This document shows, piece by piece, positions 18,887 through 27,188 of a stretch of 64,000 nt of DNA. How positions within the stretch are numbered: the first letter of the stretch is position 1; each line of letters starts with the position of its first letter. The position numbers and the translations under genes are program-made. The stretch is taken from NCBI GenBank assembly GCA_029907205.1, contig JARYMI010000015.1, forward strand, positions 1 to 64,000, read 5' to 3'. The DNA comes from Clostridiales bacterium. Its GTDB lineage: Bacteria > Acidobacteriota > Aminicenantia > Aminicenantales > UBA8522. Under the pieces are notes generated by a model. It ran no database searches. It saw nothing but the letters and a program-made list of their open reading frames with translations, and was not told the DNA's origin.

Positions 18887-21800
18887 TCATCGCCGTCTTT
18901 TCTCAAAAAAGCTGTAGAGGACGGGAAGGACGATCAACGTCAACAGGGTTGACGTGGCCAGACCACCCACGACAACAACAGCCAGAGGCCGCTGGATTTC
19001 CGAGCCGGGGCCTTGGGCAAAAAGAAGCGGTGTCAGACTCAGGATGGTAATCAAGGCCGTCATCAGGACCGGCCGGAGCCGCACCGAGCAGCCCTCGAGA
19101 ATGGCGTCTTCGAGCGGCTGACCCTCCTGCCACAGCTGCGAGATATAGGACACGAGCACGATCCCGTTGAGGACGGCGATCCCGAAAAGAGCGATGAACC
19201 CGACCGAGGCCGGGACCGAAAGATAAAGGCCTGAAAAATAAAGCCCCAGCACGCCGCCAATCAGGGAAAGCGGAAGAGTAAGCAGGACGAGGCCCGCCGC
19301 TCTGAGCGAGCGGAAAGTCAAGAAAAGGAGGGTGAAAATCAAGGAGACAGCCAGCGGCGCGATGACGAGCAGCCGTCGCATAGCCCGCTGCTGATTCTCG
19401 AACTGTCCTCCCCAGGCAAGGTAATACCCGGGCGGAAAGGCCACTTTTTCCCGGATTTTCTGCCTGGCTTCCTCGACATAACCGCCTATGTCGGGGCCGC
19501 TGACGTTCAGCTCGATCCCAATCCGCCGCTCCCCGTTTTCCCGGCTGATCTGAACAGGCCCCTCTCCCTCGCTGACCTCTGCCAGCTGGGAAAGAGGGAT
19601 ACGCATTCCATTGGGCGATTTGATGAGGATATTCTTTATCGCTTCGAGCGAGCTCCGTTTCTCCTCTGGAAAGCGGAGAACGACATCGAAAGACTTGTTT
19701 TCCTCGTAAAGCGAGGTGGCTGCTTTGCCGCCCACGGCAATCTCGACCACGCCAAGGACATCCTCGACGTTTAACCCGAAGCGGGCGATCCGGCTCCGGT
19801 CGACGTGCACGGAAAGATATAATTGCCCGGCCGTCCTCTCGACAATGAGGTCGGTCGTTCCCCTGATTTCGGATAGCAGTCCAGCGATTTCATTGGCCTT
19901 GGCCTTGAGGATTTCAAGGTCCTCGCCAAATAGTTTGACGATGAGCTGCGCCCTTGTGCCGGCCACGAGCTCATCAATCCGGCATTGGATGGGCTGGCTG
20001 AACCCAAAGGCCATGCCCGGAACCGAGGAAAGCGCCTCCCGCATCTTTGAAAAAAGCTCGTCTTTAGAGCGGGCGCTCGTCCACTGCGGCCTGGGCTTGA
20101 GCGCGCCCACAAACCCGGTCTTGTCCACACCGCGGGCTTCAAGGGCCACCCCCGTCTGGCCCGTTCGCGAGACGATCGTCTCCAACTCTGGAAACTCCAT
20201 GAGTTTTTTCTCGACAACCTCAGTCACGCGGAGCGCCTCGTCAAGCGCGATCCCGGGCAAGAGCTGGATGTCCATGTCGAACGCCCCCTCATCCATCACG
20301 GGCATAAACTCCGTCCCCAAGCGGGGAAAAATGGCCAGCGCTGCGGCCAGGAGGATGAGCGCGACGAAAAGGACCAGGAAGCGATGGCGCAATCCTTGAC
20401 GGAGCACGGAGAGGTAGATGCGGCGGAGAAAGGCCAGGAGAAAATGATCATGGCGGCGGCCTGGCCGAAGCAGGTAAAAACAAAAAACCGGGATGACAAA
20501 AATGGAAAGCAAGAGAGAAGAAAAAAGGGCGATGGCGACCGTGATGGCCAGGGGAGAAAACATCTTTCCTTCGATTCCCTGGAGCGCCAGGATGGGAACA
20601 AAAGTCAGGGCGATAATAAGCTCGCCGAAGATACTCGGCTTCCTGACCTCGAGGACAGCTCTGAGGACATCCCCCATTCTGGCCTCTTCTTCTGTCCCTG
20701 TGAGATGGCGCTGAACATTCTCTACCTGGATGATGGCGGCATCGATGATCATCCCGATGGAAATGGCGATTCCGCCAAGGGACATGAGGTTGGCCGGCAG
20801 GTTGACCGTCCGGGTGACGATGAAAGTCAAGAGCGCCGAGAGGGGCAGGGCGAAAATGACAATAAGAGCGCCTCTGACGCTCCCCAAGAATATCGACAGG
20901 ACAACAAGCACAAGGACAGCTCCCTCCAGGATGGCTTTGGTAACAGTGCCCAGGCTCTGCTCGATGATATCAGATCTTTTGTAGAAAGGAACGATTTTCA
21001 GCCCGGACGGGAGGATGTTTTCGGAGTTGATCTCCTGGACTTTCGCCTCTACCCTCCTCGTTACGTCCCGGCTGTTTTCGCCCCTGAGCATCATGACAAT
21101 ACCGCCGACGACCTCTCCTTGCCCGTCCTTCAGGGACGCCCCCTGGCGGACAGCATGGCCGAGCTTGACGTCAGCCACGTCCCGGACAAAGACAGGGACG
21201 CCCAGTTCGCTCTTGAGGACGATGTTTCGGAGGTCGTCTTCCGACCTGGCCAGGCCGAGGCCGCGGACAATGAGCTGTTCGGAGTAGCGGTTGATGATGT
21301 TTCCTCCGACATTGAGGTTATTCCGCTCGATGGCCTCGAAAACCTCCCCTACAGAAAGGTCATACTGGAGCAGGCGTTCGGGGTCGAGCTCGACGTGGTA
21401 CTGCTTAATATACCCACCAAATGAATTAACCCCGTTGACGCCGCGGACGCTTTTGAGAAGCGGCGTCACCACCCAGTCCTGGATGGTCCTGAGATATGTG
21501 AGGTAGGAAACTTGCTCGTTTTCATCGTCAGGCATCTTCCCTTCGAGTGTATACTGATAAACTTCTCCCATGGCCGTTGACACAGGCCCTAAGCTGACCT
21601 CGGCGCCCGCGGGCATTCTCTTTTCCGCCTCGACAAGCCTTTCAAGAACGACCTGCCGGGCGAAATAGATGTCCACGTCGTCGCGAAAAACAAGAGTCAG
21701 GACAGAAATCCCGAACTTGGTGACTGAACGCATGAGCTCAAGCCCGGGCAATCCTCGCATCGACATCTCCAGCGGATAGGTGACGAACCGCTCGATCTCG

Positions 21801-21976
21801 AAAGGAGAAAGGCCCGACGCTGTGCAGATGATTTCAACCTGGATATTCGTGACATCGGGGAAAGCGTCGATCGGTATCCTGAGAAAGGAAAACACGCCCC
21901 AGGCGACGACGAGGACGAGGAGGAAAATGACGGCGGTTCTCCGGCTCAACGAGAAAGAGACAATTTTCTCGATCAT
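18887..21976 (-). CDS. czcA: Heavy-metal efflux RND permease, CzcA/CusA type
   Basis: 1029 residues, the usual length for an inner-membrane HME-RND pump that expels metal ions using the proton gradient. The start MIEKIVSFSLSRRTAVI, the PIDAFPDVTNIQVEI block and twelve hydrophobic helices split by two large periplasmic loops are typical. The fourth helix reads IAISIGMIIDAAIIQVENV, with the conserved Asp and Glu-Asn. The ion cannot be named from this. It overlaps the membrane-fusion gene by four bases (ATGA) and ends the operon. Confidence 0.9.
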   Translation of the reverse strand: MIEKIVSFSLSRRTAVIFLLVLVVAWGVFSFLRIPIDAFPDVTNIQVEIICTASGLSPFEIERFVTYPLEMSMRGLPGLELMRSVTKFGISVLTLVFRDDVDIYFARQVVLERLVEAEKRMPAGAEVSLGPVSTAMGEVYQYTLEGKMPDDENEQVSYLTYLRTIQDWVVTPLLKSVRGVNGVNSFGGYIKQYHVELDPERLLQYDLSVGEVFEAIERNNLNVGGNIINRYSEQLIVRGLGLARSEDDLRNIVLKSELGVPVFVRDVADVKLGHAVRQGASLKDGQGEVVGGIVMMLRGENSRDVTRRVEAKVQEINSENILPSGLKIVPFYKRSDIIEQSLGTVTKAILEGAVLVLVVLSIFLGSVRGALIVIFALPLSALLTFIVTRTVNLPANLMSLGGIAISIGMIIDAAIIQVENVQRHLTGTEEEARMGDVLRAVLEVRKPSIFGELIIALTFVPILALQGIEGKMFSPLAITVAIALFSSLLLSIFVIPVFCFYLLRPGRRHDHFLLAFLRRIYLSVLRQGLRHRFLVLFVALILLAAALAIFPRLGTEFMPVMDEGAFDMDIQLLPGIALDEALRVTEVVEKKLMEFPELETIVSRTGQTGVALEARGVDKTGFVGALKPRPQWTSARSKDELFSKMREALSSVPGMAFGFSQPIQCRIDELVAGTRAQLIVKLFGEDLEILKAKANEIAGLLSEIRGTTDLIVERTAGQLYLSVHVDRSRIARFGLNVEDVLGVVEIAVGGKAATSLYEENKSFDVVLRFPEEKRSSLEAIKNILIKSPNGMRIPLSQLAEVSEGEGPVQISRENGERRIGIELNVSGPDIGGYVEEARQKIREKVAFPPGYYLAWGGQFENQQRAMRRLLVIAPLAVSLIFTLLFLTFRSLRAAGLVLLTLPLSLIGGVLGLYFSGLYLSVPASVGFIALFGIAVLNGIVLVSYISQLWQEGQPLEDAILEGCSVRLRPVLMTALITILSLTPLLFAQGPGSEIQRPLAVVVVGGLATSTLLTLIVLPVLYSFFEKRRR

Positions 21977-23088
21977 TCCTCTCCCTCCAGGGTCTTCTTG
22001 AGTGACTCCGCTTTGAGGGCGAAGCTTCCTTCGGCAGCCACAATTTCGCCTTCACTGAGGCCTTCGAGAATCTCAGCCCAGCCGTCAAAGATTTTTCCGG
22101 TCTTGACGGGGCGAGGTTCAAAAACGTTACCGGGTCCGGAGACAAAAACAACTGTCTTTCCTTCGACCGACCGGACAGCCTGATGCGGGACGACGAGCGC
22201 TGTCACAGCCGAAGGACAAACCAGGTTGACTTCGGCGAACATGCCTGGTTTCAGCTTCCCTTCTTGGTTAGAAACCTCAATTCTTCCTTTGATCGTTCTC
22301 GTTGCCTCGTGGACGACATCTCCGAGGACAGTCAAGCGGCCTGAGAAAGTTATGCTCGGGTAGGCTTGGACCTTTATTTCGGCCCGGCAGCCCGGCCTCA
22401 CCATCGGCAAGTCCTTTTCGAAGATATCGACCACCGCCCAGACAGTCCCGAGGTCGGCCACTTCAAAAAGCTCGCTTCCCCGGTCGACGTAAGCTCCTGA
22501 AGAAGCCCGGCTGGTCACAATGCTGCCACTAAACGGAGCTCTGAGGAAAAGATAGTAATTCAGAGTCCTGGCGTCCTTGAGTCCCTGGATTTCTTCCTCC
22601 GTTGCTCCCACCAGCCTGAGCTTCTGCACGGCTGAGCGAATCAGCCTGTTTGTCACATCGGCTGCTTCTTCTTCGCCGGCCTCAAGCGCTCTCTGGTGGC
22701 TGAGGAGAAGCTGAACAAGCTCTTGCTGGGCGGCGAGATACTCGTCGCTGTAAATAGCTGCAAGCTTGGTGTCAGGTTTAACTTTATCCCCTTCAAAAAC
22801 ATAAACTTCTTCTATTCGACCGGGAACCCGGGAGGAGAGACAAACAAACCTCTTCTGGTTGAACATGATCGTTCCGGTGGCTTTAATGGGAATGGACATA
22901 ACTCTCGAGTCAACTCTGACTGTCCTGAGACCGGCCATCTCGAGCGCATCGGAACTGAGCCTAAGGACAGAAGATTCCTTGGCCTCTTCGCTGGCTCGCG
23001 GCTCAGCGCTTTCCTGACGGCATCTCCCCAAAAGAAGAAGCGCCGCCAACATCATCAGCCCTAAAAAAACATGCGCCGTTTTCCTCAT
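21973..23088 (-). CDS. czcB: Membrane-fusion protein of the metal efflux system, CzcB/CusB type
   Basis: 371 residues. The N-terminus is a signal with a possible lipid-anchored Cys (LLLLGRC; Arg just before Cys is unusual for a lipobox). The barrel-sandwich, helical hairpin and beta-barrel parts follow in standard order (VCLSSRVPGRIEEVYVFEGD; LRAPFSGSIVTSRASSGAYV). It links the inner-membrane pump to the outer-membrane channel and stops ten bases after the channel gene upstream, so all are one operon. Confidence 0.88.
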   Translation of the reverse strand: MRKTAHVFLGLMMLAALLLLGRCRQESAEPRASEEAKESSVLRLSSDALEMAGLRTVRVDSRVMSIPIKATGTIMFNQKRFVCLSSRVPGRIEEVYVFEGDKVKPDTKLAAIYSDEYLAAQQELVQLLLSHQRALEAGEEEAADVTNRLIRSAVQKLRLVGATEEEIQGLKDARTLNYYLFLRAPFSGSIVTSRASSGAYVDRGSELFEVADLGTVWAVVDIFEKDLPMVRPGCRAEIKVQAYPSITFSGRLTVLGDVVHEATRTIKGRIEVSNQEGKLKPGMFAEVNLVCPSAVTALVVPHQAVRSVEGKTVVFVSGPGNVFEPRPVKTGKIFDGWAEILEGLSEGEIVAAEGSFALKAESLKKTLEGEE

Positions 23089-23100
23089 TTTCTCCTCCTC

Positions 23101-24315
23101 TCATCTCTCCCCGGCCGCTTCCAAGTCCGCCAGGACAATCTTGTGCGCGAGCAGGGCGCCCAGGTATTCGAGCTTCGTCGTTTTATAAAATTTATAGACA
23201 TCAAGCATGTTTAAAGAATCTATCTGCCCGTGCCGGTACTGGGAAATTCCCAGCTCAAGCATGCTTTCGACCTCCCTCAGCAACGATTTTTCAAAGAGAG
23301 CAAGCCTTTCTTCGGCTGCTCTGACGTCCGCATAGGCGGCTTCAAGGAGCGTTAAAACTTTTCTCCTCCGCGCTTCGAGCCCCGCGGCGGCAGCTTCGAT
23401 GGCGGCTTCCGCCTGAAGGACCTGTCCTTTTCTCCTGTCTCTCCAGAGAGGGATCGAGGCTCCTACGGAAAACCCCCAGCTTGATGTCCGAAGGCTCGGG
23501 TAATAAAGCCCAACCGTGAAATCCGGCAGCGCACTCTTCTGTGCGAGGAGCAGGCTGCTCCGGGCTTGTTCGACCCGAAAGGAAGCCGCCCGGAGGGAAG
23601 GCCTTGCTTCTGCCTCGGCGCGGAGCGTTGACAGGTCTTTCTCGAGGGGGTTGAAAGAGAGGTCGCCAGCAACCGAAAAAAGCCCATCTGATTCCTCTCC
23701 GAGAATCAGGGTGAGCGACGCCAGGTCCTCGCGGAGCTTCCGCCTGGCTTCGATGAGCTCGCCCCGCACCCTCAACGACTCAAGCCGCCCCCGCAAAACA
23801 TCCAAGGAGGAAACCTGACCGGCTTGAAAACGGATGACGGCCATTTCCTGGTATTGCTTCAAGACCTCCTGGAGTTCTTCGATCCTGGTGACAACCGTTT
23901 GCGAGTGGACAGCCTTAAAAAAAGCTTTTTTGACTTCGGCCGTAACGACAAGCTTCAGGCTTTGAAGCTCGGCGGAAAGGATTTCCTCCTCGGAGGCAGC
24001 GGCTTGCCGGCGCAGGGCTTTCTTCCCGGGGAACTCGATGAGCTGTTCAACGCCGAAGGTGATCTCTTGCTCTCCCTTCTCGGGGGCGGCCTGAAGGCCT
24101 TCCCGGCTGAAGACGAAGCCGGGGTCGGGAAGAGCGCCGATCTCAATCCGCTTTCCCCGGACTGCTTCGAGTTCTTTCTGAGCCGTGATGATATCCGGGC
24201 TGTGCGTCAAGGCACGAGCGATCGCTTCTTCCAAGGAAAGCGTCTTTTCACCTGGATAGAGCGGCAGAAAAATCCAGCTGAAAAGCAACATAAAACGAAT
24301 GGCATGCTTGACCAT
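23101..24315 (-). CDS. czcC: Outer-membrane efflux channel, TolC/CzcC type
   Basis: 404 residues from ATG 24315, picked because GAGGAG lies just upstream. It has a signal peptide (MVKHAIRFMLLFSWIFLPLY), then the two repeated long-helix units of the outer-membrane efflux family, e.g. LSLEEAIARALTHSPDI and the second-half WGFSVGASIPLW. It forms the exit duct for the pump encoded downstream. It follows the small His/Cys protein by 38 bases. Confidence 0.88.
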   Translation of the reverse strand: MVKHAIRFMLLFSWIFLPLYPGEKTLSLEEAIARALTHSPDIITAQKELEAVRGKRIEIGALPDPGFVFSREGLQAAPEKGEQEITFGVEQLIEFPGKKALRRQAAASEEEILSAELQSLKLVVTAEVKKAFFKAVHSQTVVTRIEELQEVLKQYQEMAVIRFQAGQVSSLDVLRGRLESLRVRGELIEARRKLREDLASLTLILGEESDGLFSVAGDLSFNPLEKDLSTLRAEAEARPSLRAASFRVEQARSSLLLAQKSALPDFTVGLYYPSLRTSSWGFSVGASIPLWRDRRKGQVLQAEAAIEAAAAGLEARRRKVLTLLEAAYADVRAAEERLALFEKSLLREVESMLELGISQYRHGQIDSLNMLDVYKFYKTTKLEYLGALLAHKIVLADLEAAGER

Positions 24316-24353
24316 GTTGGACTCCTCTCGGTTTAAATCAGAGCCAGGCAAGA

Positions 24354-24671
24354 CTAAGCGGCACGGAAAGCCCGAGGCGGGTGAAAGATTTCAAGTGCCC
24401 AAATGCTCATATTCCGATCGGAATATGGGATTTTAGCCAACCAGACGGCCGGACCTGAGGGGAGTGAATCAGAAAAACCGGGAACGCAGAAAAAACTGAA
24501 AAGGCAATGGCAAACAAGTCCTTGAGAGGCGACGCTCGCGCCAAGGCCGTGGCGGTGGTCCTTGCCGTGCAGAGGGCATGGATCGGCCGACGCCAGGGAA
24601 TGGACGATCGAAAGGGCGGATAGAAGGCTGAAGCAAAAAGCCAAGCCTTTTCTCAAGGCATTCGTTTTCAT
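24354..24671 (-). CDS. Small exported His/Cys-containing protein heading the efflux operon
   Basis: 105 residues with a clear signal peptide (cut after SLASA). The mature part begins DPCPLHGKDHRHG and later has CHCLFSFFC, so it could hold a metal ion. Short His/Cys proteins of this kind often precede CzcCBA operons and may act as periplasmic metal carriers or sensors; no family was recognised with certainty. The promoter -10 lies 11 bases before the ATG and there is no proper Shine-Dalgarno, so the message may be almost leaderless. Confidence 0.6.
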   Translation of the reverse strand: MKTNALRKGLAFCFSLLSALSIVHSLASADPCPLHGKDHRHGLGASVASQGLVCHCLFSFFCVPGFSDSLPSGPAVWLAKIPYSDRNMSIWALEIFHPPRAFRAA

Positions 24672-24682
24672 CCTGATTTTCG

Positions 24683-24712
24683 TTTATACCATGCCGGCCA
24701 CAAGCCCGTCAA
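24683..24712 (-). promoter_or_regulatory. Sigma-70 promoter of the efflux operon
   Basis: On the minus strand TTGACG (24712-24707), 18-base spacer, TATAAA (24688-24683). The predicted start is about five bases before the ATG at 24671. A sigma-54 promoter further upstream may provide a second, regulated transcript. Confidence 0.6.
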
Positions 24713-24799
24713 CAACATTGTGGCGTAACAGTGGCAAAGAGATTGTAAAATGCTTTTACATCGGCGCTATAGAAATTGTCGGAAGAACAGACGAAGACG

Positions 24800-24852
24800 A
24801 ACTTCAGCAGGTTAGAGGCGCTTGTGAGGAAGAGGGAGTCCCTGCTGAAGTT
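24800..24852. repeat. Inverted repeat with perfect 12-bp arms in the efflux leader
   Basis: AACTTCAGCAGG (24800-24811) and CCTGCTGAAGTT (24841-24852) pair exactly around a 29-base loop. No T run follows on either strand, so it is not a standard terminator. It lies between the sigma-54 promoter at 25056 and the efflux operon and could act as a leader switch. Confidence 0.45.
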
Positions 24853-24954
24853 TATCTATGAGAGAAGAAAAGGTGAGGTTCCTCTTGAGCGGGCTTAAAC
24901 CGGAGGTCCATATAATAATCGCTCGGGGAAGCTTTCATTCCTGACTCTCTAAGC

Positions 24955-25014
24955 CTACATAAAGAAAAAGAAAAAAATTATAAAAGCGGCCGGAAGCATA
25001 AGGAGCTTGGACAT
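24955..25014 (-). CDS. 19-residue hydrophobic micropeptide under a sigma-54 promoter
   Basis: The frame ATG (25014) to TAG (24955) encodes MSKLLMLPAAFIIFFFFFM, a single membrane-spanning stretch. An ideal AAGGAGG lies nine bases before the ATG, and the predicted sigma-54 start is about 30 bases upstream. Tiny membrane peptides such as KdpF and CydX stabilise larger complexes, so a role beside the efflux pump or the sensor kinase is possible. The F-rich stretch depends on a T-rich run, so chance must be considered. Confidence 0.45.
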   Translation of the reverse strand: MSKLLMLPAAFIIFFFFFM

Positions 25015-25055
25015 GAGCCCTGACCTCCTTCACCATGCCGTCCACATTAACTGCT

Positions 25056-25070
25056 GCAAACTCTGTGCCA
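25056..25070 (-). promoter_or_regulatory. Sigma-54 promoter (site A)
   Basis: The minus strand reads TGGCACAGAGTTTGC, a near-perfect match to the -24/-12 consensus with correct ten-base GG-to-GC spacing. It points left, toward the micropeptide and the efflux operon. The palindrome at 25147 lies 76 bp upstream. Confidence 0.75.
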
Positions 25071-25146
25071 AGATGTGCGCCTTTAGGATGTCAGGCTGAC
25101 GGTAGGCTCCCCGCCGGTGCTAAAAATAAATTTTATTTTGACAGCA

Positions 25147-25163
25147 TGTAAATTTTATTTACA
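25147..25163. promoter_or_regulatory. Enhancer palindrome TGTAAA-N5-TTTACA (copy A)
   Basis: TGTAAATTTTATTTACA, with 7-bp perfect arms. It is the same motif as at 27702 and 32288, and like them it lies 70-85 bp upstream of a sigma-54 promoter. The likely binder is the NtrC-type protein encoded at 27733-29088. Confidence 0.65.
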
Positions 25164-25432
25164 AAAGAGGGGACTGCTTAAGCCTTTGGCCTTGAAGGTC
25201 CTTTTATATCCATTATAGATGACCCAGAAAAACGCCTTTTGCAGTTAAAAAGGGAAAAAAATGGCTGGAGAGAGCCCCTCCTCAAATATAGCTCCCAATT
25301 AAAAGACCCTCAAAAAGTCATTTTTTTCCCACTTTTTTCTTTTTTTTGGCGGATGAATTATGAATTTCGGCCAAGTTTTTTCTATTCAACGAATAATTGG
25401 ATTGTGATAGTATAAAACAAGGCCTTAATTTT

Positions 25433-25963
25433 ATGGACTTTGAGAAACTTATCAGGACGGAGAAATTCCTCGAAGAGATGTCCGTTTCCATCAGAAACAT
25501 TCTTCTGGCACAATTCCCAGAACTAACCTCGCAAGACAAGGAAGACATAGACCATGAGGTCAAGCTGAAGATCTGGAGAAAACTGGCTCGTGGGAAAAAA
25601 ATCTCCAATTTAAGGTCTTATTTATGGAAGGTCGTTTATACGACTGCTCTGGACATGACGGGGGAAAAATTGAACGTTGTATCGCTCGATAACTGCGGGG
25701 ACAGAGAAGGAAAAGGGGAAATATCCTCTCAGGAGATGCTCTCCCCCGAGTCTCACATGAAGATAAAAGAAAACGAGCTCATGATCGATAAAACCCTCAA
25801 CACTCTTTCCGAAAAAAGAAAAGCCGTCCTCAAGCTTCACTTTTCCGGGAAGAACATCAAGCAGATCGCCGCCTGCCTCGGGTGGAGAGAAAACCAGGTC
25901 CGCCATCTTCTCTACCGGGGGCTGGGCGACCTCAAACAAAAACTCGGGGGACAAAAGGGCTAA
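25433..25963 (+). CDS. Sigma-70 family (ECF-like) RNA polymerase sigma factor
   Basis: 176 residues from ATG 25433; a TTG at 25397 lies upstream of the likely -10 (TATAAA near 25411) and is not used. Region 2 lies around LTSQDKEDIDHEVKLKIWRKL with DLRSYLWKVVYTTALD-like composition, and region 4 around TLNTLSEKRKAVLKLHFSGKN with the helix-turn-helix QIAACLGWRENQVRHLL. It would redirect RNA polymerase to its own promoters. The next gene, 59 bases on, encodes a membrane protein with an anti-sigma zinc motif. Confidence 0.8.
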   Translation: MDFEKLIRTEKFLEEMSVSIRNILLAQFPELTSQDKEDIDHEVKLKIWRKLARGKKISNLRSYLWKVVYTTALDMTGEKLNVVSLDNCGDREGKGEISSQEMLSPESHMKIKENELMIDKTLNTLSEKRKAVLKLHFSGKNIKQIAACLGWRENQVRHLLYRGLGDLKQKLGGQKG

Positions 25964-26022
25964 AGGATCGACATCCGATAAGGAAAAACCATAAAACTTA
26001 TGATGATAAGAAAGGGGAATCG

Positions 26023-26700
26023 ATGAAAACCAAACGTAAGTGTCCGGCCGAAAACGCGTTTCTCCAGGCTTTTCTGGACGTGTCGGCTGCCGCAATGAAG
26101 GAAGACCTGGCCAAACACGCTGCCGTCTGCCCTCGATGCCTGAGGAAATTCAACGTCCTCATCGAGCTCGAGGCTGAGCTCAAAGTCAGAGAGAAGCGCA
26201 TCGAAGATAACTCCCTGTCCAGGAAGGAAATGAATGCTTTAGAGAAAATGGCCCGGCAGCGACTGAGAGGCTTGACCGGCCGGCAGACGCGGCCATTCTT
26301 CAAATCCGGCGTTAGTGTCGGCATTGCGCTCGGAGTTAGCCTGGTGCTGGCAATCCTGGGCTATCTTCATATGAAGAGGGATCCTTCTCCCCAACTCGTT
26401 TTGAGAGGAGTTCCGAGCCAGGATCTCCAGCTCATCAAACCCAGGGGGGCGCTCAAAGGAGCGCCGGAGGTGTTTGCCTGGACCGAGGTCAAGGGAAGGG
26501 AGGCTTTCATCTTCACGCTGGTCGATGAGGAACTGAACACGGTTTACAGAGCAAAGCTGTCTGCGCCCCGAGCGCATCTTCCCGCTGAAGTCAAAGATAG
26601 CCTTGTCAAAGGCAGGACTTATCTCTGGACAGTCGAAGCCCAGGATAAGGAATGCGGCGTTCTGGCTTCCGATTATCTTGCCTTTGAGATCGAAGAATAG
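26023..26700 (+). CDS. Membrane anti-sigma factor with zinc-binding motif
   Basis: 225 residues from ATG 26023 (AAGGGG upstream). H32-x3-C36-x2-C39 (HAAVCPRC) is the ZAS-type motif of zinc anti-sigma factors. One membrane helix lies around residues 97-120 (SGVSVGIALGVSLVLAILGY). The outer domain has a beta-rich fold (FAWTEVKGREAFIFTLVDEE) and may sense a surface signal. It should hold the sigma factor encoded upstream. Its last 28 bases overlap the end of the convergent Fis-type gene. Confidence 0.7.
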   Translation: MKTKRKCPAENAFLQAFLDVSAAAMKEDLAKHAAVCPRCLRKFNVLIELEAELKVREKRIEDNSLSRKEMNALEKMARQRLRGLTGRQTRPFFKSGVSVGIALGVSLVLAILGYLHMKRDPSPQLVLRGVPSQDLQLIKPRGALKGAPEVFAWTEVKGREAFIFTLVDEELNTVYRAKLSAPRAHLPAEVKDSLVKGRTYLWTVEAQDKECGVLASDYLAFEIEE

Positions 26701-27104
26701 CCCTGATCCACCTGAATCATGCCTGCAGCCAATTTTAAGTCATCGGGTTTTTCAAAATACCAGGGTGAGTAAAGAGGACTCTTCTGGAACTGGATGTTGT
26801 ACCTTCTGACCTTTTCATTAAGGGTCGTGTACTTCATGCCCAGAGCTTTAGCAGCCTTTTTCTGGTTGCCGCCGACTTTAGAGAGAGTGTTCAAGATGAT
26901 GCGCTTCTCCAGGTCCTCGATGAAATCTTTCAGACAAAGCGGCTGCTGGCAGAAGAGCTCGATGAACAGGCCGAAAAAATCTTTCTTAAGCTTATCCTCC
27001 AGGGCTCGAAAGATCTTTTGCTTATGTTTTTCCCTTACTGCTTCCTCGCTCTCAACCATGCTCAAAGATTCAATCCCGGCAAAGGCGTCTTTAAGAGTTT
27101 CCAT
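26673..27104 (-). CDS. Fis-type helix-turn-helix protein
   Basis: 143 residues. The C-terminal half has a Fis/NtrC-type DNA-binding helix-turn-helix (ILNTLSKVGGNQKKAAKALG, then MKYTTLNEKVRRY). There is no AAA+ domain and no receiver, so it could act as an accessory DNA-binding protein, or work with the receiver-only protein encoded just before it. The start has AAAGGAG six bases upstream. It ends inside the anti-sigma gene on the opposite strand. Confidence 0.72.
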   Translation of the reverse strand: METLKDAFAGIESLSMVESEEAVREKHKQKIFRALEDKLKKDFFGLFIELFCQQPLCLKDFIEDLEKRIILNTLSKVGGNQKKAAKALGMKYTTLNEKVRRYNIQFQKSPLYSPWYFEKPDDLKLAAGMIQVDQGYSSISKAR

Positions 27105-27121
27105 ACTCCACTCCTTTCAGT

Positions 27122-27176
27122 GCCGATAGTCTCTCCTTGGCTATTTTTGGGCGACGAGCTTGCTGATGCTATCGGC
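27122..27176 (-). promoter_or_regulatory. Hairpin and possible leader peptide before the Fis-type gene
   Basis: GCCGATAG (27122-27129) pairs with CTATCGGC (27169-27176). Between the receiver gene and the Fis-type gene the minus strand also carries a 12-codon frame, ATG 27179 to TAG 27141, coding MADSISKLVAQK, whose start overlaps the hairpin arm. Translation of the peptide would open the hairpin, so this may be an attenuator-like control of the downstream gene. Confidence 0.35.
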
Positions 27177-27188
27177 CATGATCCCCCC

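Noticed and set aside
20384-21424. Plus-strand frame of 346 codons inside czcA
   Set aside because: It is a highly charged, low-complexity antisense shadow; czcA on the other strand has full family features.
24562-24898. Two plus-strand frames, 99 and 40 codons, over the efflux leader
   Set aside because: They overlap the start and signal peptide of the small efflux-operon protein or the 12-bp inverted repeat and have no family resemblance or ribosome-binding site.
25013-25099. Plus-strand 28-residue Cys-containing frame (MSPDLLHHAVHINCCKLC) with AAGGAG upstream
   Set aside because: It is exactly antisense to the sigma-54 promoter and the micropeptide start, which explain the same bases better, and no plus-strand promoter was found near it.
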